Of a DNA stretch of 64,000 nucleotides, positions 32,043 through 41,327 are shown one piece after another (positions within the stretch are counted from its first letter, which is position 1; every line of letters starts with the position of its first letter). Position numbers and translations under genes: made by a program. The notes beneath the pieces were generated by a model, which ran no database searches, was not told the DNA's origin, and saw nothing but the letters and a program-made list of their open reading frames with translations. The stretch comes from Hydrogenophaga sp. (lineage in GTDB: Bacteria; Pseudomonadota; Gammaproteobacteria; Burkholderiales; Burkholderiaceae_C). The stretch lies in NCBI RefSeq assembly GCF_025699295.1, contig NZ_JAILWB010000023.1, positions 1 to 64,000 of the forward strand, given 5' to 3'.

Positions 32043-32720
32043 TCAATGCACGGTGGTTTCGCCACTGACTGCCAGCCGGCGTTCAAGCCGATGGGCCAGC
32101 ACACTGACGCAGAAGATGAAGATGAAGTAGATCAGCGCCGTGACGGTGAACACCTCCAGCGGGCGGAACGTCTTCTGAGCCAGTTCATTGGCCTGGAACA
32201 GCAGATCGGCGTACGAGACCGTGGCCACCAGGGTGGTGGTCTTCATGAGCTCGATGGCGCGCTCCATGAACGCAGGGATCATTCGCTTGACGGCCTGGGG
32301 CAGGATGACCCGGCGCATGACCTGTGATTCGGACATGCCGATCGCTCGCGCTCCCTCCCATTGCCCGCGCTCGATGGAAACGATGCCGCCGCGAAACACT
32401 TCGGCGAAGAACGCGGCGGACTGGATGGAGAAGGTCAGCGTGGCCGCCAGGTAGGGTGTCATCTCGACCTGGATGAGGATGGGCAGCGCGAAGAAGAACC
32501 AGAACAGCTGCACCAGCGGGGGCGTCGTGCGGAAGAACTCGATCACGAAACCCGCGGGCCATGCCAGCAGCCGGCGGCTGGACAGCCGCAACAGGGCCAG
32601 CGCCAAACCCAGCGGGATGCCGAAGGCCAACGCGCTGCCCGTCACCTTCAGCGTGTTGGCCAGGCCCTGCGCCAGCATGCCCGCGTTGAGGAACACGGGG
32701 GAGAAGTCCCATTCGTACAT
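32043..32720 (-). CDS. Polar amino acid ABC transporter permease
   Basis: EFFRTTPPLVQLFWFFFALP; EVFRGGIVSIERGQWEGARAIGM. Confidence 0.93.
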   Translation of the reverse strand: MYEWDFSPVFLNAGMLAQGLANTLKVTGSALAFGIPLGLALALLRLSSRRLLAWPAGFVIEFFRTTPPLVQLFWFFFALPILIQVEMTPYLAATLTFSIQSAAFFAEVFRGGIVSIERGQWEGARAIGMSESQVMRRVILPQAVKRMIPAFMERAIELMKTTTLVATVSYADLLFQANELAQKTFRPLEVFTVTALIYFIFIFCVSVLAHRLERRLAVSGETTVH

Positions 32721-32779
32721 GCCGTGCCTTGCGCGGGGGGGTGAAGACGGAGCGCCCGGGTGCCCGCAGGCTCAGAGCC

Positions 32780-33619
32780 TCAGAGCATTTCCTTCATGAC
32801 CGGCGGCGATGCCTTCGGGTCCAGGCCAAAGCCGACCAGGAACTCCTCGTACCACTTCTGCGTCTGGCCGCTCTTGTAGTGAGCGGCGAGGGCCTCGTCC
32901 ACGAAGTTCAGGAAGTCCTTGTTGTCCTCGCGGCGCACGGCTGCGCTGGAAGGTTGCGACTGCGCCGGCGTGGGCACCACGATCTTGCCGCGACCCAGGC
33001 GCTGGCGCGCGGCCAGCAGGGGCGGATGGAACAGGCAGACCGCGTCGGCCCGGCCCGCCTGGAACGCGGCAATGGCTTCGGAGTTGCCGGGAAAGCGCTG
33101 AATCGTCGCCTTGCCCACGTTTTCCGTGAGAAAGCGGTCCATGCTGCTGGCCTGCGGCACGGCGATGCGCACGCTGGCCTGGTTCAGGTCTTCCCACCGG
33201 GTGACAGCGAGATCATCGCGGGCGAGAACGGCCATGGAATAGAAGAGCAATGGCGCCTTGGGAAAGTCCACCGCCTGTGCGCGCTCCGGGGTCGCGTCCA
33301 GCATGTACATGATGTCGATCTTGTTGCTTTGCAGAGCGGCAATGGCGGTGCCCCATGTGACTTCGACGGCTTCGAATTTCACCCCCAGCGCGCTGGCCAT
33401 GGACTTGCCCATGGACACACCCAGGCCGCTCGACCACTCGCCCGTTCGGGGATCTTTCGAGTACCAGGGCGGCGCCTGGGTCACGCCAACGCGCAGCACG
33501 CCGCGCTGTTTGATGGCACCCAGGGCGCTGGCGCCCTGGGCCAGCGCGTGGGGCGCCCACATCAGACCAAGACCAGCGGCGGCCATGCCCGCAAGTGTGT
33601 GGCGGCGGTTCATCGTCAT
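32780..33619 (-). CDS. Family 3 extracellular solute-binding protein of the adjacent ABC system
   Basis: MNRRHTLAGMAAAGLGLMWAPHALAQGASALGAIKQRGVLRVGVTQAPPWYSKDP. Confidence 0.9.
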   Translation of the reverse strand: MTMNRRHTLAGMAAAGLGLMWAPHALAQGASALGAIKQRGVLRVGVTQAPPWYSKDPRTGEWSSGLGVSMGKSMASALGVKFEAVEVTWGTAIAALQSNKIDIMYMLDATPERAQAVDFPKAPLLFYSMAVLARDDLAVTRWEDLNQASVRIAVPQASSMDRFLTENVGKATIQRFPGNSEAIAAFQAGRADAVCLFHPPLLAARQRLGRGKIVVPTPAQSQPSSAAVRREDNKDFLNFVDEALAAHYKSGQTQKWYEEFLVGFGLDPKASPPVMKEML

Positions 33620-33620
33620 G

Positions 33621-34346
33621 TCAGTTCTCCTTCGAGAGCGGTTGGGGAGGCGAAAGAAAGTTTTCGGTCTGGGTCGCACCACGTTTCATGTGGTCCGCGA
33701 TCTCGGCCAGCATGGCCGACAGGTCGTTGCCCAGGGCGGCGACCATGTAGCTGTCGTGGCCGTCCCGGCGGGGGCCGCGCATGGCATTGGCCCGGTGGTG
33801 TGCCGCCCAGTACAGCTGCAGGCGGCCGCGCAGGCTGCGCCAGCTGATCTGCAGCAACCGGTGACCGGAGATTTCGTAGACCAGGCCATGAAAGTCGAGC
33901 TCGGCCAGGATGCTTGCTTCGTCGTCGCCCTGGTCGATCTTCTCGGTGAGCACGGCATGGCGCCTGCGCAGTTCCGAGCGGAAGTAGTCGTCCCGCCGGT
34001 TCCAGGCCTGCTCGAAGGCGAAACGCTCCAGCGTCACGCGCATGGAATAGATCTCGCGCACATCCTCCACGGACAGCGAAATGACATGCGTGCCGGTGTA
34101 GGGGATGGAGACGATCAGGCCCTCCTCGATGAGCTGGCGCATAGCCTCGCGCAGTGGGCCCCGGCTCACATCGAACTGGGCCGCGAGCGCGGTTTCCACC
34201 AGCGGCGTGCCCGGCGCGATGCGCCCGCCCAGGATTGCAGAACGCAGGCTCTCCGCGATGTGTTGCCTGAAGGTGTGCTTGGGCAGCCTGCCCACCCGGA
34301 ACGCGTCGGCGGCAGGCTCGGATGAAGTGGTTGGGACGGTTGACAC
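33621..34346 (-). CDS. GntR family transcriptional regulator, FCD type
   Basis: ESLRSAILGGRIAPGTPLVETALAAQFDVSRGPLREAMRQLIEEGLI; all-alpha C-terminal domain. Confidence 0.93.
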   Translation of the reverse strand: MSTVPTTSSEPAADAFRVGRLPKHTFRQHIAESLRSAILGGRIAPGTPLVETALAAQFDVSRGPLREAMRQLIEEGLIVSIPYTGTHVISLSVEDVREIYSMRVTLERFAFEQAWNRRDDYFRSELRRRHAVLTEKIDQGDDEASILAELDFHGLVYEISGHRLLQISWRSLRGRLQLYWAAHHRANAMRGPRRDGHDSYMVAALGNDLSAMLAEIADHMKRGATQTENFLSPPQPLSKEN

Positions 34347-34364
34347 TTTGAGTGCTGATGATCG

Positions 34365-34376
34365 ATTGTCAACAAT
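34365..34376. promoter_or_regulatory. Perfect palindrome ATTGT-CA-ACAAT, candidate GntR operator overlapping a minus-strand TTGACA
   Basis: Minus strand reads ATTGTTGACAAT 19 bp upstream of gntR start. Confidence 0.55.
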
Positions 34377-34470
34377 GTAGGCGCAAATCTGCGCAGGCGC
34401 AAGCCGGTGAAAACCCGGGGCGCAGACCTTTGCCCGATGCCGGCCTGCATCGGGTGCGGCCGGGCCGACC

Positions 34471-35298
34471 TCAGACCGCGTCCATCACCGCCCGAAGGAA
34501 CTGCCGCGTGCGCTCGCTCTGCGGGTTCTCGAAGAAGGCCTGTGCCGGACCCTGCTCGGCGATGCGGCCCTGGTCGAAGAAGCAGACGCGGTCGGCGAAC
34601 TCCCGCGCGAAGCCCATCTGGTGGGTGACCATCAGCATGGTCAGGTCGTGCGCCTGACCGAGCTCCCGAATGACGTTGAGCACCTCGCCGCACAGTTCGG
34701 GGTCCAGCGCGGAAGTGACCTCGTCGAACAGCATCACCCGGGGCCGCATGGCCAGCGCGCGCGCAATCGCCACGCGCTGCTGCTGTCCGCCCGAGAGCTG
34801 CGCCGGGTAGTGGTCGAGCTTGTCGCCCAGGCCGACCATGCGCAGCAACTCGCCGGCGCGCTCGCGGGCTTCGTCCGCGCCCAGGCCGAGCACCGTCATG
34901 GGGGCCTGCATGCAGTTCTTCAGCGCCGACATGTGCGGAAACAGGTTGAACTGCTGGAACACCATGCCGACCTGGGCGCGCATGCGCCGCAGGTGGGCCG
35001 CGTCAGCGGGCACGAGCACCTGCCCGCGCCGCATGTGCGTCAGCGGCTCGCCGTTGACCTCGATCACGCCACCGTCAATGGTCTCCAGCGTCATCAGCAT
35101 GCGCAGCACTGTGGTCTTGCCCGAACCCGAGGGGCCGATGATCGCGACCTTCTCGTTGGCGGCAATGTCCAGGTCGAGCCGATCAAGCACGGTCAACGGT
35201 CCGTAGCGCTTGGTGACTTCAGCAAACCGCACCATGGGCGTGCCATCGGCGCACGGGCTGTCGGTGGGCCCGTGGGCAAGGTCTGGTGGGGAGTTCAT
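34471..35298 (-). CDS. ehuA: Ectoine/hydroxyectoine ABC transporter ATP-binding protein
   Basis: [58 protein letters not shown]; position in ehu operon. Confidence 0.88.
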   Translation of the reverse strand: MNSPPDLAHGPTDSPCADGTPMVRFAEVTKRYGPLTVLDRLDLDIAANEKVAIIGPSGSGKTTVLRMLMTLETIDGGVIEVNGEPLTHMRRGQVLVPADAAHLRRMRAQVGMVFQQFNLFPHMSALKNCMQAPMTVLGLGADEARERAGELLRMVGLGDKLDHYPAQLSGGQQQRVAIARALAMRPRVMLFDEVTSALDPELCGEVLNVIRELGQAHDLTMLMVTHQMGFAREFADRVCFFDQGRIAEQGPAQAFFENPQSERTRQFLRAVMDAV

Positions 35299-35969
35299 GT
35301 GCGCGTCTTCCTGCGTCGGTTGAGGTGTTGTTCGAGCTGCCGGATCAGGGCCGCGGAGACCAGGCTGAAGACCAGGAAGAACAACCCCACCAGGGTGATG
35401 GGCTCCGTGTACTGGAAGCTCTCGGAGCCCAGGATCTTGGCGGTCTGCATCAGCTCCAGCACCGCGATGACCGACAGCAGCGGCGTCTCCTTGAACAGCG
35501 CGACCAGGTAGTTGCCCAGCGCGGGCACCACGGGTGGAATCGCCTGGGGCAGGATGACGTCCTTGAAGGTGGTCCAGGGCGACAGGTTCAGCGCGACAGA
35601 CGCCTCCCACTGACCCTTGGGCACGTTCTCCAGCCCAGCGCGGTAGACCTCGGAGCAGTAGGCGCCGTAGTGCAGGCCCAGGGCCAGCACGCCGGTAAGC
35701 ATCGCGTCCATCGCAAGGCCGAATTCCGGCATCACGTAGTACAGGAAGAAGATCTGGATCAGCAAGGGCGTCGAGCGGATGAATTCGACCACGCCGCCCA
35801 CCGCCAGCCGCAACCACGCAGGCCCCGCCATGCGGCCGATGGCCAGTGCCATGCCCACCACCAGGGCCAGCCCGAAGCCCATCACGGTGGCCTTGATGGT
35901 GACCAGCGAGGCCTCAGCCAGGATCGGCATCACCTCCCAGGCGTAGCCCCAGTCCCAGATGGCGTCCAT
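35295..35969 (-). CDS. ehuD: Ectoine/hydroxyectoine ABC transporter permease
   Basis: EFIRSTPLLIQIFFLYYVMPEFG; CSEVYRAGLENVPKGQWEASVAL; overlaps neighbours. Confidence 0.88.
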   Translation of the reverse strand: MDAIWDWGYAWEVMPILAEASLVTIKATVMGFGLALVVGMALAIGRMAGPAWLRLAVGGVVEFIRSTPLLIQIFFLYYVMPEFGLAMDAMLTGVLALGLHYGAYCSEVYRAGLENVPKGQWEASVALNLSPWTTFKDVILPQAIPPVVPALGNYLVALFKETPLLSVIAVLELMQTAKILGSESFQYTEPITLVGLFFLVFSLVSAALIRQLEQHLNRRRKTRT

Positions 35970-36742
35970 CAGGCCACCCTCCCGCGCCGCAGGCCACGCG
36001 TGGCGCGCTTCTCCAGCGCGCGCACGCCCAGCGTGATCAGCACCGAGAGCACCAGGTACATCAGCAGCACGAGCGAGAACACCTCGAAGGTGCGCAAGGT
36101 GTTCTGGTTGATCTGCTGCGCCTTGAAGGTCAGGTCCGACAAGGTGATGAGCGAGACCAGCGACGTGGCCTTGAGCAGCTCAATCAGCAGGTTGCCCCAG
36201 GGCGGGATCATGGCCACGAAGGCCTGGGGCAGGATGACATGCCGCAAGGCCTCGCCGCGGCTGAAGTTCAGCGCGGTGCAGGCCTCCCACTGGCCACGCG
36301 GCATGGCCTGGATGGCGCCACGCACCACCTCGGCCCCGTAGGCTCCGACGTTGAGCCCGAGCGCGACGATGCCCACCGTCATCGGCCCCAGCGTGATGCC
36401 GAAATGCGGCAACACGAAAAACAGCCAGAAAAGCTGCACCAGCGCCGAGGTGCCACGAAAGGTCTCGATGTAGGCCACCGCGAGCCAGCGCAGCGGTGCC
36501 GGCCCGAACAGCTTGGCCAGGCCGGCCAGCACGGCCATGACGGTGGCCAGCAGAGCACCGCCCAGCGCCACCGTCACGGTGACCTGGGCGCCTCGCAGCA
36601 GCTCGGGCAGGAACTCGCGAAACCCCGCGAAACTCGCAACCACCAGACCCGCCACGAAGCTGACGAGCACGGTGGCCACCCACACGGGCGAGGCACGCGG
36701 AATGGAAGTCACGGCGCGACCTTGCCGGGCGCGCTCATTCAC
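35969..36742 (-). CDS. ehuC: Ectoine/hydroxyectoine ABC transporter permease
   Basis: ETFRGTSALVQLFWLFFVLPHFGI; GAEVVRGAIQAMPRGQWEACTAL. Confidence 0.88.
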   Translation of the reverse strand: MNERARQGRAVTSIPRASPVWVATVLVSFVAGLVVASFAGFREFLPELLRGAQVTVTVALGGALLATVMAVLAGLAKLFGPAPLRWLAVAYIETFRGTSALVQLFWLFFVLPHFGITLGPMTVGIVALGLNVGAYGAEVVRGAIQAMPRGQWEACTALNFSRGEALRHVILPQAFVAMIPPWGNLLIELLKATSLVSLITLSDLTFKAQQINQNTLRTFEVFSLVLLMYLVLSVLITLGVRALEKRATRGLRRGRVA

Positions 36743-37596
36743 TCACCCGCGCAATGCTGGGCGGCGGTCTTCTCGGGCAGGTTCGACTTGTCGAAGCCGA
36801 ATTCGGCGGTCATGGCCAGGTGTTCCGGGGTACCGATGAACTTCGCCAGCTCGGCATTGACCGCGTCGCGCAGGCTGGTGTCCTCCGGGCGGAAACCAAA
36901 AGAGCCTTCGCCCTTGTAGATCTTGCCGCCGTGGGTGAAGGTGAAGGGCTGGGCACGCTCCAGACCATCGTCCTTGCCGGCGAGGTCTTTCGCCGTGAGC
37001 GAGGTGAAGGCAGCGGCCGACGCCCGGCCCGCCTTGACGGCGGCCACTGCGGCAGCGAAATCGGGCACCACCATCTGCTGCTCGCGCTTCATGCCGGCCA
37101 GCTTGCCATGTTCGATTTCCGCCGTGCCGGCCACGAAGGCAATGTTCTTTCCCTTGGAGACCGCATCGGCGTAGTTGCTCACGCCATCCGGATTGCCGGC
37201 CTTGACGACCAGCGCCTCGCCCACGCCGTAGGTGGGCTCGGCGAACACGATCTGTTCGCAGCGCTTGGGCGTGATGTACATGGAGGCCACGATGGCGTCG
37301 AAGCGCCCGGCCTTCAGGCCCGGGATCAGCGCGCCCCACTCCGTCAGCACGCCGTCGACTTCCTTGACACCCAGCTTCTGCATGACGTGCTTGAACACTG
37401 TGGGCGATTCGCCCGTGAGCTGGCCCGAGGCATTGGCGTACGAGTAGGGAGCTTCGTTGGCGAAGCCGACGCGGATGAAACCCTGCTCGCGGATCTTCTC
37501 CAGCGTGGTCTGCGCGCTGGCGAGGCCGCTGGTGGCCAGCACGGCAGCGCCGAGCAGACCCAGGAGGGTTCGACGAAGTGGGGGCTGTGGTTGCAT
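36739..37596 (-). CDS. ehuB: Ectoine/hydroxyectoine ABC transporter substrate-binding protein
   Basis: GFIRVGFANEAPYSYANASGQLTGESPTVFKHVMQKLGVKEVDGVLTEWGALIPGLKAGRFDAIVASMYITPKRCEQIVFAEP. Confidence 0.9.
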   Translation of the reverse strand: MQPQPPLRRTLLGLLGAAVLATSGLASAQTTLEKIREQGFIRVGFANEAPYSYANASGQLTGESPTVFKHVMQKLGVKEVDGVLTEWGALIPGLKAGRFDAIVASMYITPKRCEQIVFAEPTYGVGEALVVKAGNPDGVSNYADAVSKGKNIAFVAGTAEIEHGKLAGMKREQQMVVPDFAAAVAAVKAGRASAAAFTSLTAKDLAGKDDGLERAQPFTFTHGGKIYKGEGSFGFRPEDTSLRDAVNAELAKFIGTPEHLAMTAEFGFDKSNLPEKTAAQHCAGE

Positions 37597-37621
37597 GATG
37601 GGCTCTCCTTGAATCGAAGAT

Positions 37622-38563
37622 TCAGCGTGGTGCAACGGGCGTGAAGTCCCGCCGCTCCGCGATGAAGTTGGGGCGCGGCGCCAGGCCGCAGAAGGGATCG
37701 ACCGGCGTGTTGTGCACGCTGTTGTAGACCACGAACACGTTGCTGCGCGGCAGCGGCGTGATGTTGGAACTCGAACCATGCATCACGTTGCAGTCAAAGA
37801 AGGTGACCGATCCGGCCAGACCGGTGGGCGCAGTGATGCCGAAGTCCTGCACTAGGCGCGTGAGGCAGCCGTCGTCGGGAACACCGACCTCCTGCTGTTT
37901 GAGCGAGTGCCTGTAGTGGTCCTCGGGCGTGGCGCCCACGCAAGTCACGTAGCGCTGGTGCGAACCGGGAACGATCATCAGCGGCCCGTTGTACGGCGTG
38001 TTGGCGGTCAGCGCGATGGAGCAACTCAGCAAGCGCATCGCGGGCACACCGTCCTCGACGTGCCAGGTCTCGAAGTCCGAATGCCAGTAGAACTCCTTGC
38101 CGCGAAATCCGCCCTTGTAGTTGATGCGCGACTGGTGGATGTAGACGTCGCTGCCCAGCAGCTGCCGGGCAATGGCCACCAGCTTGGGGTGCTCGCACAA
38201 GGCCTTCAACACCTCGCTGCTGCGGTGCACCGCGAACAGCGAGCGCAGTTCGCGGCTGCCGGGTTCGACCACAGCCTCGTCAGTCTTCTTGAGGGCCTCG
38301 TCGCCGCGCAGTCGCTGCAACTCGGCCAGGCAGGCCTGCACTTCGTCGGGCGCGAGCAACTGGTCGAAGTTCAGGTAGCCGTTGTCCTCGTAGAACAGCA
38401 ACTGGCTGTTGCTGAGCGAGCCCTGCTCGGGCGTGCCCCACACCACCGGGTCGAGCCGGTCCTTCATCTGTCCCTGCGTGCCGAAGCGCGAGGGGTAACG
38501 GTCGTCGTCGCGCGGCTTCGAAAGAACCGGTTGTGCCGCGCCCATGGCGGTCATGCTCATCAT
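37622..38563 (-). CDS. ectD: Ectoine hydroxylase (Fe(II)/2-oxoglutarate dioxygenase)
   Basis: QSRINYKGGFRGKEFYWHSDFETWHVEDGVPAMRLLSCSIALTANTPYNGPLMIVPGSH EctD signature. Confidence 0.95.
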   Translation of the reverse strand: MMSMTAMGAAQPVLSKPRDDDRYPSRFGTQGQMKDRLDPVVWGTPEQGSLSNSQLLFYEDNGYLNFDQLLAPDEVQACLAELQRLRGDEALKKTDEAVVEPGSRELRSLFAVHRSSEVLKALCEHPKLVAIARQLLGSDVYIHQSRINYKGGFRGKEFYWHSDFETWHVEDGVPAMRLLSCSIALTANTPYNGPLMIVPGSHQRYVTCVGATPEDHYRHSLKQQEVGVPDDGCLTRLVQDFGITAPTGLAGSVTFFDCNVMHGSSSNITPLPRSNVFVVYNSVHNTPVDPFCGLAPRPNFIAERRDFTPVAPR

Positions 38564-38577
38564 GTCGGGACCTCCTG

Positions 38578-38967
38578 TCAGTCGGCCAGCGCGTACGCGC
38601 CGGTGGCGTCGTGCACCTCGCGGCCCGTCAGCGGTGGGTTGAAAACGCACACCATGCGCATGTGCGTGCCCTTGTTCGCGCGCAGTACATGGTGGTCGTG
38701 CTTGTTGAGCGCATAGAGCGTGCCCACCCGGATCGGGTGCGTCTCGCCCGTGGCCAGATCGGTGATCTCGCCGGCGCCTTCGATGCAGTACACGGTCTCC
38801 AGGTGGTTCCGGTATTGCATTTCCAGCACAGCGCCCGGCTTGATGATGGTGTCGTTGACCGAGTAGCCCATGCCCGCGTCCTTGTAGATCAGACGGCGGC
38901 TGGTCCAGCCCTCGGTGTCCACGTCGGCGGAGGTATTGAGGACATCGTCGAGGTGTTTCACGATCAT
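38578..38967 (-). CDS. ectC: Ectoine synthase
   Basis: SRRLIYKDAGMGYSVNDTIIKPGAVLEMQYRNHLETVYCIEGAGEI cupin. Confidence 0.96.
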   Translation of the reverse strand: MIVKHLDDVLNTSADVDTEGWTSRRLIYKDAGMGYSVNDTIIKPGAVLEMQYRNHLETVYCIEGAGEITDLATGETHPIRVGTLYALNKHDHHVLRANKGTHMRMVCVFNPPLTGREVHDATGAYALAD

Positions 38968-39022
38968 GAAATGGCTCCTTGTTTTCAGTAAGCGGATGGT
39001 TGTCGAGAGACGCGGGCGGAAA

Positions 39023-40318
39023 TCAGGCAACCTCGGCCAGGGTGCGCGCCTCTTCGTCGGTAGCGCCATCGGTTCCGTCGAGCACAGCCGACAGGCTGGC
39101 CTCGATCACGTCGAGTCCGTGCTTCAGTTCGTCTTCGCTGATGGTCAGGCTTGGCAGGATCTTGAGCACCTGGTCGTCGATGCCGGCGGTTTCGATAATC
39201 AGGCCACGCGCGAAGCAGGCCTGCGAGACGCGCGTGGCCAGCGCTGTGTCATTGAATTCAATGCCCCAGATCAGGCCGCGTCCGCGCACGCGGGCATCGG
39301 GTACGAGCTTTTTCGCCATCTTCTCCAGCCGGCGCTGCACTGTCTGGCCTTTCCTGACCACGGCCTGCTGCAGGCGCTCGTCTTCCCAGAACGTCAATGC
39401 CGCCGTGGCGGTCACGAACGCCGGGCAATGGCCACGGAAGGTGCCGTTGTGTTCACCTGGCGCCCATTGATCGAGTTCGGGTTTGATCAGCACCAGCGCC
39501 AGCGGCAGACCGTACCCCGAGAGCGACTTGGACAGCGTGACGATGTCGGGCACGATGCCGGCCTCCTCGAAACTGAAGAACGCGCCGGTTCGACCGCACC
39601 CGACCTGGATGTCGTCCACGATGAGCACGATGCCGTGCTCGGACGTGATGCGGCGCAGGCGCTGCAACCACTCGACGCTCGCCACATTGACACCGCCTTC
39701 GGCCTGCACCGTCTCCACGATCACTGCGGCCGGCTTGTCCATGCCACTGCCGCTGTCGTGCAGCATCGCCTCGAAATAGGTCAGCGTGTCGACGTCCTGG
39801 CCCAGATAGCCGTCAAACGGCACCGAGGCGCTGTGGCCCAGCGGCACGCCGGCACCCGCGCGCTTGAAACTGTTGCCGGTCACGGCCAGCGCCCCCAGCG
39901 TCATGCCGTGGAACGCATTGGTGAAGCCCACCACCTGTTCGCGGCCCGTCACCTTGCGGGCCAGCTTCAGCGCCGCTTCCACCGCGTTGGTGCCGGTGGG
40001 TCCCGGGAACTGGAACTTGTAGTGCAGGCCCCGTGGCTGCAGGATCACCTCGTTGAAGCGCTCGATGAAACGCTGCTTGGCCTGGCTGTACATGTCCAGC
40101 GTGTGGGTGATGCCGTCGCGCATCAGATAGCCCAGCAACGCCTGCTTGATCTTGTCCGGGTTGTGGCCGTAGTTGAGAACGCCTGCGCCGGCAAAGAAGT
40201 CCAGGTACCGCTCCCCGGCAATGTCGGTCATCCATGCACCTTTGGCACTGCTGAAAACGGCCGGGAAGCTGCGGCAATAGCCTCGCACTTCGGATTCAAA
40301 TTGTTCAAACGTGTTCAT
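39023..40318 (-). CDS. ectB: Diaminobutyrate-2-oxoglutarate transaminase
   Basis: EVRGYCRSFPAVFSSAKGAWMTDIAGERYLDFFAGAGVLNYGHN; GLHYKFQFPGPTGTNAVEAALKLARKVTGRE. Confidence 0.96.
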   Translation of the reverse strand: MNTFEQFESEVRGYCRSFPAVFSSAKGAWMTDIAGERYLDFFAGAGVLNYGHNPDKIKQALLGYLMRDGITHTLDMYSQAKQRFIERFNEVILQPRGLHYKFQFPGPTGTNAVEAALKLARKVTGREQVVGFTNAFHGMTLGALAVTGNSFKRAGAGVPLGHSASVPFDGYLGQDVDTLTYFEAMLHDSGSGMDKPAAVIVETVQAEGGVNVASVEWLQRLRRITSEHGIVLIVDDIQVGCGRTGAFFSFEEAGIVPDIVTLSKSLSGYGLPLALVLIKPELDQWAPGEHNGTFRGHCPAFVTATAALTFWEDERLQQAVVRKGQTVQRRLEKMAKKLVPDARVRGRGLIWGIEFNDTALATRVSQACFARGLIIETAGIDDQVLKILPSLTISEDELKHGLDVIEASLSAVLDGTDGATDEEARTLAEVA

Positions 40319-40407
40319 GTGTTTTCCTTCGGGGTTGGATTGCGCGAGGTTGGACGAGAGATCGCTCGCCGATTCACGCAAGAATGAGCGCCAGCGGACG
40401 CCCTGAG

Positions 40408-40947
40408 TCATGCACGCGGCGAAACACCGCGCCGGATGGGACCAATCCGGAACTGCGGCTCGGAAGGGTGCTCATGCGGGAACATGTCGACCGTGAATCG
40501 GGATGTCTCTTCACAGGCGACACCGTGCGCGCGCGCGAACCGCCGGAACAGCGATTGCGACGCGGGGTTGTCATCCGCCACGGTGGCGGTCACGAACGCG
40601 CAGGCCGAAAAGGCGGGCAGTTCAAACCAGTGATCCAGCAGTTGCGGCCCCAGGCCCAGGCCCTGGTACTCGGGCAGCAGCCCGATTTGCCACACAAAGG
40701 CCGCACGCGGATCGGTGGGTGGCCGGTAACCGATCACCATGCCGACCACCTGCCCTTCGTGCTCGGCCACCAGACAGGTGTCGGCGAAGTCCGAGGCGAA
40801 CAGCAGGTAGAAGTACGCGGAGTTGACCTCCAGCGTGCCGGTAGCGCGCGCCAGGCGCCACAGGTGGGCACCGTCGTGAGGCTGCGCTGCGCGAAAGTGA
40901 AGGGCGATGGCGGATGCTGTCGGGTTCTCGACGGACGTACTGGTCAT
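40408..40947 (-). CDS. ectA: L-2,4-diaminobutyrate N-acetyltransferase
   Basis: GNAT fold; LEVNSAYFYLLFASDFADTCLVAEHEGQVVGMVIGYRPPTDP; FVWQIGLLPEYQGLGLG. Confidence 0.95.
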   Translation of the reverse strand: MTSTSVENPTASAIALHFRAAQPHDGAHLWRLARATGTLEVNSAYFYLLFASDFADTCLVAEHEGQVVGMVIGYRPPTDPRAAFVWQIGLLPEYQGLGLGPQLLDHWFELPAFSACAFVTATVADDNPASQSLFRRFARAHGVACEETSRFTVDMFPHEHPSEPQFRIGPIRRGVSPRA

Positions 40948-41327
40948 GCACTGGGTTGTCTTGGTGACACGCTCCGTGCGCACTTCGCACTTGAACGTGC
41001 CACACCGCGTCAACGCCACAAGGGCGGGCACCGCGGCTGGCCGGCCCGTGCAAGCACGGGCCTACAAAAAAACTCAAGCGACCATCTGGCCGTTGAACGA
41101 TCATCGGCTTCGCTGAAGGGATGAAGCGCACGCGCCACATCGGGAAGCCAACGGAACGAGAGCTCAGTGCCTCGTCCTTTTTTAGGTTAACCCGATATGC
41201 CGTTCATTGCAACCCGATGTTTCAGAATCCGGGATATGAGGCAGCGCGCGCACTGGATGGCGGCGCGTCGTGAATACCGTATTGGACCCATGCGCATGCC
41301 TCGAATCGGCATGCCCGTTGCGCGCGT

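Noticed and set aside
41043-41062. GGCCCGTGC-AA-GCACGGGCC palindrome as a terminator
   Set aside because: The A/T run lies on the wrong side for either strand; could be an operator or repeat but no further support
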